Made by a program: the position numbers and the translations under genes. The notes beneath the pieces were generated by a model. It saw nothing but the letters and a program-made list of their open reading frames with translations. It was not told the origin of the DNA and did not search any database. DNA of 64,000 bases. Source: Hyaloscypha bicolor E (Eukaryota > Ascomycota > Leotiomycetes > Helotiales > Hyaloscyphaceae). The DNA lies in contig NW_020194637.1 of the NCBI RefSeq assembly GCF_002865645.1, positions 248,001-312,000 on the forward strand, given 5' to 3'. Within the stretch, counting starts at the first letter, position 1; each line of letters opens with the position of its first letter. Below, in pieces: positions 55,775 through 64,000 of the stretch.

Positions 55775-57287
55775 GACCGATATTTCGATGAATAGCAAAA
55801 TCGATGAGATAACGAAAACAGGTGTTTCTGGCAAGGAATAATAAGTGGTGTATATTGCAAGACAGTGCTTGTTAAGATGTGTAGCAGTGCTCAGAATGTT
55901 TATTGCAGATGGCCGAGACAACTGGAAAGATGAACTCTTATATATATCGTTATCTGCAAGTTCATATTCCAAAATACCTTACTCTTGACTAGTATAGATT
56001 TCTCGACTTGGCAGCCGTGGCTGTGTCATATAGAGAAGAAGCGATGTGTTGACATGGCTATTTTACTCGTGCCGCCCAAAGTCTGTCTTGGGCCTAGCTC
56101 CCGCATCCCTTGCTTATCCAACCAGTTGAGCAGAATCGAGTGGATTGGTGGAGGGATCTACTTTGTTTACTTGCCCTCGCGCTAGGCCCGAGACAGACTT
56201 TTGGGCGGCACGAGTAACGTTCCCTTTGCGGAGGCAGACTTTTCAAGCTAATATTGAATTGCGGTAAGAAGATAGATTAAAGGCTGCCTGATCGAAATCT
56301 TTTTGGTTCAGGCGCAGTGTTTCATTCTCAAATGCAGGTTTGTCACATTTCGGTAGCAACTCAGGCGCGTGTCCACTCCCAATACAGATACTGGTAGTAG
56401 AAATCCTTCATTAATAACCGTCTAACAGTGGCGCAGTGGGGCCAAAACACAACAATAGAACCAAACTCAAGAGGAGGATCGAAAATAAAACGGTCCAAAC
56501 TTATCCGTTCAGCTGCGGCCAGGAATACATGGCCCGAGCATAGCAAAGCGAAAACCAAATGAAATCCCGTATTTCAAGGCTTTAGAGACGTCTCTCCTGA
56601 AATTTAGCAAGATGGTCTCTAAAATACAATTTTGGTGTTCCTTGCTTAGAAAGCCGGCATTTCTGGCTGAACGGATAATGGAGTAAAACCAACGATAGAA
56701 TAAAACCCCCAACGGAAGGATTAAACCCAATCATAGGGTCAAACCCAAAAGTAGGATCAAAATAACAGAATCTAACCAATATATAGCCAACTTCGAAATA
56801 GGATCTAACAAGAGAATTCTAAGGAGTGGGACCGAGGTGAAACTACACTGCCAGTTCAATTTCACGAAACCACATTTTTTGGAATTTAATAACGCTAATA
56901 ATAGCTAACTTGGTAATTTTTTGGTCTCTTTCCTGGGAAGGAACCCGACAGAAGTTGCTATCGCCGACAGAGTTTCGCCACGACCATTACGAGAAATTCT
57001 ATATAAGTCCCATTCAGTCTCCTCTTCCTCTCAATTATTAGAACAGCAGAACTCCAAATACTTTCCTCAACGCAACTTCGATTGAAATCACTTGAAACAA
57101 AATCTTCCCGCTTCCTCAGCTTAAACTCTTCCAAAAACGCCCCTCATTTCCCATACTTCTGTCACCAATTATTCCTACCGTTCCAACATATCCGCCATAA
57201 TAAAGAGTACAGAAGCCCCTTTTATACTGTATTCAACACAAGATTACTAATATTTAATCAGCAACCACCATTGCACTTGGGTTCTTA
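55775..57287. other. Intergenic region holding a MITE
   Basis: About 1.5 kb. It holds the inverted-repeat element at 56066-56214 and, at 56690-56800, loosely repeated AGGATCAAA/AGGATTAAACCC stretches. An upstream TATA-like tract at about 55938-55945 suits the minus-strand secreted gene. Confidence 0.4.
56066..56214. mobile_element. MITE-like element with TA target duplication
   Basis: Terminal inverted repeats of about 32-34 bp: CTCGTGCCGCCCAAAGTCTG at the left end and the imperfect reverse complement ending GGGCGGCACGAG at the right. TA flanks both ends (56064-56065 and 56215-56216). It is 149 bp with no coding capacity, so a non-autonomous Tc1/mariner-type element. Confidence 0.7.
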
Positions 57288-58067
57288 ATGAGCTATATTT
57301 CTGGGAGATCTTTTGCCCTTCCCACGAATACACCGCTCAATAACGTCCTCTCATCTTCGAGTAGTCCTTTCCACGACTGCATGGAATCGGAAAATGCTAT
57401 CTGGACTGACTGCAGAGCTGCCGCAGGCCTCACAGCTCAGTCAACCGGTTCTAGTACTGTGGTTGTTGGGGGCCTGAACACCCGAGCGCTGCTGCCTTTC
57501 CATTCTATTGGGACCATCATCGACTTAGGCCAGAAGTTGGGCGGATCTGAACAATGTTACTCTGTCAACGATCTTGGTGCCACTGGCTGGCTCACAACTA
57601 CCGCAGTCGCAGGTCTGAAAACCAAGATATGTACTGCAGCAGTCAATGGGGCAATTGCTTCAGGGCGCGGATGTTATAACGAACCTCACGGAGGTTTCAC
57701 CCAGCAGGGTGCAGGACCCGTGGCCACGTCCAAAGTGAATCTATACCTCGACATTCTCCTCACGGGAGCACAGGCTCTAGATCCAACCATCGATATCACC
57801 CAGCTGGCCATTGACCTGTGCGAGAAAGGGATTGACCATCTTACCGGGGATAAGGGATGCACCGCACAAAGGAAGGCCGGAGTTATTGTTTCGCATAATT
57901 CTGTGAATGGTGGCGCGATTGATTGGGCACCGAATGGCCAAACTCCCCAGTTTGATAACACTGGCGTGAATTGCGGGAATTGTTTCATGAATATGATTAT
58001 GGAAGCTTCTAGCATTGTCGACAAAGATGGCAAGACCGGTATCCCCGAGGATGCACCTCCCTCTTAG
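57288..58067 (+). CDS. Hypothetical protein with nine cysteines
   Basis: Single ORF of 259 aa from ATG 57288, preceded by an AT-rich, promoter-like leader. No signal peptide is evident at this start (MSYISGRSFALPTNTPL). Nine Cys are spread through the protein (HDCMES, TDCRAA, EQCYSV, RGCYNE, DLCEKG, KGCTAQ, NCGNC). The Gly-rich composition with stretches such as GGAIDWAPNGQTPQFDNTG looks like a folded protein. I do not recognise the family. A small upstream exon carrying a signal peptide is possible but I could not find one. Confidence 0.55.
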   Translation: MSYISGRSFALPTNTPLNNVLSSSSSPFHDCMESENAIWTDCRAAAGLTAQSTGSSTVVVGGLNTRALLPFHSIGTIIDLGQKLGGSEQCYSVNDLGATGWLTTTAVAGLKTKICTAAVNGAIASGRGCYNEPHGGFTQQGAGPVATSKVNLYLDILLTGAQALDPTIDITQLAIDLCEKGIDHLTGDKGCTAQRKAGVIVSHNSVNGGAIDWAPNGQTPQFDNTGVNCGNCFMNMIMEASSIVDKDGKTGIPEDAPPS

Positions 58068-58871
58068 GGATGACGGTCTATGTTTACATGGAAGTCGAGG
58101 GGGGGATTAGAGCACGGGTCAGGGAGTTAGCATTCCTGAGTTTGTTGAAGTACTGTATCTGCTTTGGAGATTTTCTTTTTGTTTTAGCTTATCTTTTGAT
58201 TGTTTAGTCTAGTCTCTCGTTAAGTTTGTAGTTACTTGTTTGGTATTTGTTTGTTTTACTCATCAAGTCCAGTGTTATATCTTAAATTGAATCTTTCTTC
58301 CAACCCTCTGTCTTTTTAATCTTGTAAATGTAATAGAGTCTCGTCTCTACGGAGAAATGTTCTGTTCAGCCAGCTCTGATCTGTGTACCCTTCGATCAAA
58401 CATGCTCCTCAAAAATGGTATCCGAGCTCGCATACGTAATACATTAATTCAGAGTTCGTTCTCCAAGGCATATAAAGACTTGGTAATAGAGCTGACGAGG
58501 CTCGTTCGTATCAACTTTATAACAGAGGCTACTAGTACCGAATATCAAGGTACAAATAGAGAGAATTTTTAAATTCAAACTTCCGAAGCTTCACAGTATC
58601 CACTGACAAAGTACCTGAAGTCGAGTTATTAAATCCTTCCACACTATGCATATTAAATTTGTGATTGCTTTCAATATAGTTCTAGTCCCGTTATTTCTAT
58701 TAATACATAGTACATTCAAGGTCCTACAGCAAGCACTTGCATCGAGGATTCAAGTCAATTATATCATTCTCTGTCACTGAACCTCAGTTGACGTCTCCGA
58801 TCTCCGGCTTCGGCCCATTGATTGCTATGTAGCAATGAAAGACGCCTTGCCAAACGAAATATGAGCCTTAT
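58068..58871. other. Intergenic between convergent genes
   Basis: T-rich 3' flank of the preceding gene, then an unremarkable spacer. No element is seen. Confidence 0.4.
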
Positions 58872-60023
58872 CTATAGAAATCCCTTGCTCAGTTGTAATA
58901 GAGATGGAAACTTAGGCACTTCAGTGATTCGAGGATTGCATAGACTCGGGTGACACATATGAAATAATGGGCAAGGATCTTGCCAGAGCGGTCCCGTCAG
59001 CTCCTTTCTTCTCAGCACGTACTTCGCAATTCTCCACTCGTCAGACGCAGGATGGCAACCATGAAACTCAGGGTGAGGGTGGAGTTCGTCTTCCGTGGCT
59101 GGCAACACCTTTACATCCCAACTGATGCTTTCCATCATTGTTTGCTGATCTTCGAGCTCTTTTCGACAGTCATTTCCTTTCCAGAGTACCTCTACTTGCT
59201 GTGCGTGAAGTGATCGAAATTTTTCAATCAGGTTTGGAAGATCCATGCTATACCACCCGTTTTCGGGACAGGGGTCGGTTGGATTGCGCAGCATTCTCCC
59301 TCCTGGATATGAACATCTGTTAAGGTCCATAACAATCGTGACTTTTTGCTCCGTTGTCCTCTGGCCTAGCAATACGAATATCATTTCGACGGCTGGGTTG
59401 ATATTTTCTGCTCGGCCACATCGTAAACGCCCTTCGGTGGTGGGGAGCTGCAAGAAAGGATGCCGTGGATATATCTCCCAACGGGTTTTGCCCTCTGCGT
59501 TCGCAAACCTCTCACCATTTGAACATTGCCACACGGGATCCGGTCGCCCTGCGTTCACTTCTATCGAAACTAGGGAGGCTCGGTTTGCCGGACCAATGGT
59601 TCGGAGCCATGAGACGATAGGATCCCAATTATGCTGTCCCAGGAACGCAAACGTGTTCTTCGTATAGAACATCCGAGCTGCCTCGTGGCTCACGGTCTTG
59701 TTACACAAGATAAGATTCACAGCTAGAGGTCGGAGGCTTGCTAATATAGCTTCTTGGTCGACCTCTTGCCAGTGTAAAGCAGAAGAAAGACGTCTCATCC
59801 TCTCATTCGATGGCCACGCCTCCCCTTCAGGTTCAGGGTGATAATGGTATTCCCCTTTCCATTGACCCTTCCAGACAATGATAGGCGACGTTGATACCAG
59901 CCCTAAACCATAGATTTCATCGCGAATTTCGCGGGAGAGGGACAGAAAGGTGAGCGGGGGCGAATTGCGCGGTCGTTCCGGGGCAGTATCTCGAATCAAA
60001 GCTGTACAGCGGTTTCGAATCAT
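58872..60023 (-). CDS. F-box-like fungal protein
   Basis: Single exon of 383 aa from ATG 60023. Near the N-terminus the segment LTFLSLSREIRDEIYGLGLV is the short F-box-like/2EXR-type motif common in expanded fungal families. ILCNKTVSHEAARMFYTKNTF (read in two halves) and NWDPIVSWLRTIGPANR follow, also typical of these proteins. In true F-box proteins the motif binds Skp1 in an SCF ubiquitin ligase; that role is not proven here. The C-terminal half is variable. Intact frame. Confidence 0.75.
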   Translation of the reverse strand: MIRNRCTALIRDTAPERPRNSPPLTFLSLSREIRDEIYGLGLVSTSPIIVWKGQWKGEYHYHPEPEGEAWPSNERMRRLSSALHWQEVDQEAILASLRPLAVNLILCNKTVSHEAARMFYTKNTFAFLGQHNWDPIVSWLRTIGPANRASLVSIEVNAGRPDPVWQCSNGERFANAEGKTRWEIYPRHPFLQLPTTEGRLRCGRAENINPAVEMIFVLLGQRTTEQKVTIVMDLNRCSYPGGRMLRNPTDPCPENGWYSMDLPNLIEKFRSLHAQQVEVLWKGNDCRKELEDQQTMMESISWDVKVLPATEDELHPHPEFHGCHPASDEWRIAKYVLRRKELTGPLWQDPCPLFHMCHPSLCNPRITEVPKFPSLLQLSKGFL

Positions 60024-60521
60024 GACGTTAAGGGCGATAAGATAGGTTGGGTCGTTTGTTTATGAATCACAAAGTGAAAGTGCATTCGAGGAGGCCAGAT
60101 GACTGTTGTCAAGCGGTACTTGTAAGGCAACGACTTCAAGCGTTCTATTTTTAGCCTGTTCCAACAAAACCTAACAGAGGCCTTTGTTTCACTAAGCACC
60201 GTTGTATATGGACACACCCACATCGAGTATATAGACACCCTTTTCAAATTGTGAAATTTGCTGAGAAGAATTAGTCTTCAGATTCAGGCGTGAGGAAACC
60301 AGGCATCAATCAAGATTTCTTACTAAGTCTGAGTTATTCGAGTGCGGCCGTGTGAGAAATTCATACAGTACCTATCTCCAGTTTATCTGCTTTGTGTGTG
60401 GGGCACGTGACCTATACGAAGCGGTATAAATTGTTAGTTTCTAGGTGCCGAAAAAAACACCATCGAAACGACGAAGCAAATTTTCGGAAACCCCCTATTT
60501 ACCTCACTCCATCTCACGTTA
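60024..60521. other. Intergenic, promoter side of the F-box-like gene
   Basis: No gene. A small open frame on the minus strand overlaps the F-box-like start and is not supported. Confidence 0.35.
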
Positions 60522-60679
60522 TCCCTTCGTCCGGCAAGACATAGTCCACGCTAGCAAGGGGGCCTGGCTCAGACTGTAAAGTCGTACCTTTGCTAATAAA
60601 CTTATTAGTCATCTATCACTTTTTCGCCCTGAGCCAGGCCCCCTTGCTAGCGTGGACTATGTCTTGCCGGACGAAGGGA
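60522..60679. mobile_element. MITE with perfect 51-bp inverted repeats
   Basis: Arms 60522-60572 and 60629-60679 are exact reverse complements over 51 bp (left end TCCCTTCGTCCGGCAAGACA, inner end GCCTGGCTCAG) around a 56-bp AT-rich core. TA flanks both sides (60520-60521, 60680-60681). It is 158 bp and non-coding. Perfect arms imply recent insertion or recent copying. Same architecture as the element at 56066-56214. Confidence 0.85.
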
Positions 60680-61028
60680 TAGAGCTTCTGACTAACCTTA
60701 CAAGGCTATAATAGAGAATTTACATTACACCATGCGTTCACGCAATCGTTGAAAGACACAAAATTCAGACACACACACGGCGAGATGCGATTCGACCCCT
60801 CAAATAAGCCCTCACACGAAGTCCTTGGACAAGCCTATAGCCTGCCTCTTCTAAGCAAGTAAATAGCTCGAAGAGTAGTCCTAAAGGAATACCTTTACAA
60901 GCATCTTCACGAGTATCTCCATGAGCCTTTAATATATTAAGTTAACCTATAGAACCTCAGAGCGTTTATATATATATCCGGCGTATTTATGGTATCTCGA
61001 GGCAAAAGACTACGAGTAAGCTAACCAT
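60680..61028. other. Intergenic, no gene seen
   Basis: Short stretch between the MITE and the LINE-like tail, possibly part of the latter's degraded body. No frame is supportable. Confidence 0.3.
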
Positions 61029-61395
61029 TTGCCCTTATCAGGAGGCACTATACCCCATATATATCGTTACCTAGCTATTTGTCCTTCTACGTATTGCTGG
61101 GATGTGCCAGGACGGCGAGGGACAAGGGGAGGAGAGGAAGGGAAGGAGGGGATAAGGTGTTACATCAGGACAGGAGAGGGCATTCTTCAGCTCCCTTTTC
61201 CCACAGGGTTTTGGAGCTGTTTACTGAAGCCTAGGCAGGGTCTTCTTTGCACGCGTCTTCTTGTTAACAAGAAGTGGATTAGTCAGCGAAAACATTACCT
61301 GAGGTTAGAACTCATATAGTTAGTCCCCACATGGGCCTTTTTAGGCCTAGAACGGAGTATGAATAAAACAAACAAATAAACAAACAAACAAAGTT
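61029..61395 (+). mobile_element. Probable 3' end of a 5'-truncated LINE (Tad-like)
   Basis: A short frame (61029-61319) ends shortly before a GGCCTTTTTAGGCCTAGA palindromic-looking stretch and a 3' tail of AAAC/AAAT repeats (about 61368-61393). This is the arrangement I associate with the 3' ends of fungal Tad-type LINEs. No reverse transcriptase motifs remain, so the call is tentative. Confidence 0.4.
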
Positions 61396-63493
61396 TCTAG
61401 GTGCCTGAGGCTATAGAGGGTGCATGTGGCCAGCCACGCACAGCCTGCCTTCAACCATTCTAAATTAAACCCTCTCGAACCTATTAAAGACATAGGTAAA
61501 ATCTTTTGACTTGAACGCTGGAGGGAGGGGGGTCCATGCCCTCCCCCCCCCTCTGGGAGTGGGCTTAGGCTTGGGTCAGGCTTAGGTCAGGCTTAAACTC
61601 CCTATCGTACTTACCTTGACTACTTGTGCATTACCTTGCTATTGCGTGCCTCACACTATAGGGCTTTGCACCTATACATACAGGCTACCTACCACTGTAG
61701 AACAGTAGCCAATTAAGAACGTTTAGCCTTGGTTATATGCTTCACGTGACCTCCCTATATAGCCTGGAAAAGCCAACAGATCTAAAAAAGGGTTCTGGAG
61801 GGATCCCTGTCGGAGCCAAAATAGGACCCGCCCCTAGAGATAAGACGAGGAAAGTATTACCGGGCCTTAAGAGTGCCAAAACGAGCCCCTGCAAATACTA
61901 AAATGGCTCTTCAATGCATGCTCAGGTTTACTTAGCGCGTGCTCAGGCGGTGCTCAGGAATGCTCACCTTCGGCTTAGGCTAGCTCACCCGTAGCTCAGT
62001 CTAAAGCAGCAGCTGCTCAGGTCCAGAGACGGAAATGGAAAATGTCATGAAATCATTCCGGTGGGGTTGGCCTGCACCACCATCTCGGCGATCAGAGAGA
62101 CGGGCCGCTGCTGTGCCACATTCGCTCTCACAATGGGGACCGGTTATCTTTCCACTTGCGGTCTCCCTATCAACACCTTCGGTGAACTCAGGTCGAATGA
62201 GGTGCGAGGCTGAGCGAGTAGGCTCGGGATGGTCGACCTCACGGGTGCGTTGCACAAGGGTAAGCCGTTTCTGCGCCACCTTCTCGCGTCTTGCAGTCCA
62301 CCCAACTTTCTACTCGACTTTACTAAGAAGAGACTCTATTATTCTCAGCTTACTTTTCTTAAAAGATTTAATAAAAAAAATGATATGGGAGCCTATACTT
62401 ATAAAGCACGGGAGCCTGTAACTACAGCACATGTAGAAGGGTCGTTATAGCGCATAAGATCCTCTTTAAAGCCTGCATGTGATCAAGTGCGGGGCTCAGC
62501 TTTCAATGCACCAGATGCCCTCTTCTGAGTTCCACACCCATTGGCGCGAGTCGCACGAAATATTAACGGTCGAATGTCGATATTGTGAGGAAGAACGTTG
62601 TCAAGTATTCCCAGTTCTAGCTTGATAGCAAGATATCCGCTGGGTTGTTGAGAGCGGTTGGTTTACCCATGGCCGGCTTTGATGGGGGTGTAAACATTTG
62701 GGGGAGGAGTTTGGAAGAGTTTAACGGCGGTAAGTAATTTTTGTGAGGAGCGGAGTGGTGGGGTAAGGCCGATGAAGAGTTTACTTGAGGGTTGTTGCTC
62801 CAAGATGAGGAGACGTTCTTGGAGAGGGTGGGATGAGGAGCTGAATGGATGAGACGAATTGTATTGCAGCACACACCGAGAGGACGATTTAATCGAAGTC
62901 GGCGTTGTTAACGTGAAGTAGAACATCTAACATACTTCTACGCATTGCCTTCACCCTGACCTCTCTTCACATCTGTGTCTCTATTTTAGGTTACCTGTGA
63001 GTGCCGCCTACCCCTTTTCGCAAAGTGAATTAAGCGAACTGCAAGATAGTGACTGTTGCCGCTGTTCTTGTATCCTACAAGTGGCGAGGCCTTGAAATCT
63101 CAACAAGAAGATTAACTCCTTCTGGTAGTCCTACAGAAACGCCAAAGTCGTGAATTGCATCGCCATGCCGAAAACAGTCACGTGAAAGTCACATGACCCT
63201 GGTATCCAATATTTATAGAAGAGGGTTTCCTCGAGAATTGAAGCGATGATCACCCTAAAATCTCAGCAATATTGCAAAGACAAAGAAAAGGGATTCATTG
63301 AAGAGAACTAAGGAATCGATTGATTCATCAATGGAGGAGCTCGCTTGCCTCCGACTCACCGCATCTCATTCAGCTGACAAAAGCTCCCTCATACAACTCC
63401 AACACTCCTCTTCAAGTGAATCGATCCACCCTATCTAGAGCACCATCTACACAACAACGTGGTATAACTTACGGATTGCTCCTGCCAACAAGT
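61396..63493. other. Gene-poor region
   Basis: About 2.1 kb with G- and C-runs near 61527-61552, GGCTTAGG/GGTCAGGC tandem-like stretches at 61565-61600, the GCTCAGG patch at 61915-62020 and AT-rich sequence at 62330-62400. Short frames are unsupported. Confidence 0.35.
61962..61990 (+). repeat. Dispersed repeat copy B (GCTCAGG-rich)
   Basis: GCTCACCTTCGGCTTAGG followed by CTAGCTCACCC. Compared with copy A at 54685-54712 it differs at three C/T positions and by one inserted base. Confidence 0.45.
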
Positions 63494-63583
63494 GCAAGTT
63501 CAGTGTAGCTTCCCGGGTCGGCAGTGACTCAACTCAACAAGTTCAAGTTCAGTGTTGCTTCCTGGGTCGGCAGTGACTCAACT
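63494..63583 (+). repeat. Two-copy 49-bp tandem repeat
   Basis: CAAGTTCAGTGTAGCTTCCC at 63494 and CAAGTTCAGTGTTGCTTCCT at 63543, both continuing GGGTCGGCAGTGACTCAACT. The two mismatches include one C/T. Confidence 0.85.
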
Positions 63584-63762
63584 TCCACCCGGTCAACAAC
63601 CAACGAGTCACGTGGTGTGACTCGGGACGCAACTCAACTCTCCTGCCCTTCCCTTCCTATATCTCAGTAACCAGGACCAGTACCAGTTTGTGCTTTCTGA
63701 TTCCCTTGTGCTCTTCGCCTTTTTTTCCATCGCCTATCAGCGATTTCTTCCGCCCAGCAATC

Positions 63763-64000
63763 ATGGAGCGGATCACCAAGGCGAGTCCCAAGCAATGCCC
63801 GACAGCTCTTGGAACATTGTGGTCGCATTGTCCAATAGTTCCTGGAACATTTGACTCATAATGTCCAACAGCTCCCTGGAACATTCTGAATGCTAACCTT
63901 CTCAAAGGTCGTGTTCGACCCACTCGCAACCACAAAGGCACAGATCCGAGCCCTCCTCAATAATCTGCCAATCGGCTCTGCGCACCCGTTCAGTCCAGAG
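63763..64000 (+). CDS. Start of a gene running off the right edge (tentative)
   Basis: ATG 63763 begins MERITK. A protein-like exon starts at about 63908 after CTTCTCAAAG and reads VVFDPLATTKAQIRALLNNL then PIGSAHPFSPE to the window end. Joining AAG at the 3' end of the ATG exon to this exon needs a GC-AG intron (AAG followed by GCGAGT), which is rare but known. The intron would contain the 33-bp repeat. If unspliced, the frame stops after about 32 codons. Family unknown. Confidence 0.35.
63799..63895. repeat. Three-copy 33-bp tandem repeat
   Basis: Imperfect units start at 63799, 63832 and 63865, each with CC(A/G)A(C/T)AG(C/T)TC followed by TGGAACATT. On the minus strand the units encode an 11-residue periodicity (NVPGTIGQCDH, NVPRAVGHCLG) inside an unsupported ORF. 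Confidence 0.7.

Noticed and set aside
1..64000. CRISPR array, bacterial operons or Shine-Dalgarno sites
   Set aside because: Spliced genes and fungal families throughout. No regularly spaced palindromic repeats were seen.

Overview
The window is nuclear DNA from a filamentous ascomycete (Pezizomycotina). The evidence is short spliceosomal introns (about 48-160 nt) with GTRNGY donors, CTAAC-like branch sites and YAG acceptors, together with fungal families: HET, Clr5, Zn2Cys6, patatin-NACHT, DUF6594, GH72 and a monocarboxylate-type MFS carrier. A Leotiomycete is my guess from the family mix. Exon joins below were worked out by eye from splice signals, reading phase and family resemblance; no alignment or RNA data were available.

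Layout. At 0-4.4 kb a HET protein, cut by the window edge, is followed by two decayed genes (a V8/trypsin-like protease and a cysteine-rich single-pass membrane protein). At 5.7-14.5 kb are a Zn2Cys6 regulator, a Clr5-TPR protein and an ankyrin/SEC-C protein. At 15.5-19.3 kb are a small secreted Cys-rich protein, a Pro/Ser-rich secreted candidate and a type II membrane protein. At 20.1-22.4 kb are a dead amidoligase-like gene and another remnant. At 22.5-24.1 kb is a six-exon MFS transporter. At 24.9-29.2 kb is the most interesting intact locus, a patatin-NACHT-ankyrin (NLR-like) gene. At 29.7-35.4 kb are two retropepsin-like orphan proteins flanking a DUF6594 membrane protein. At 37.0-38.4 kb are relics of an alpha/beta hydrolase and a HET gene. 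At 40.1-42.3 kb is a GH72 glucanosyltransferase homologue that has lost both catalytic glutamates and carries a transmembrane tail. At 43.7-47 kb are a conserved protein of unknown function and a second Zn2Cys6 regulator with an internal duplication. At 49.5-54 kb are a GFA/CENP-V-type zinc protein, a mitochondrial TPR protein and a cytochrome P450. At 55-60 kb are a secreted protein with a 19-nt homopolymer in its coding sequence, a small Cys-containing protein and an F-box-like protein. At 60-64 kb the sequence is gene-poor: a perfect-TIR MITE, a probable LINE 3' end, minisatellites and the start of a gene at the right edge.

Together this looks like a fast-evolving accessory segment. HET and patatin-NLR genes, which in other fungi control allorecognition and regulated cell death, lie among at least five decayed genes, non-autonomous transposons and an AT-rich island. 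Several premature stops are single C-to-T or G-to-A changes, which is compatible with RIP-like mutation, but that is inference. The housekeeping-like genes (GFA, mitochondrial TPR, ankyrin/SEC-C, P450) look intact.
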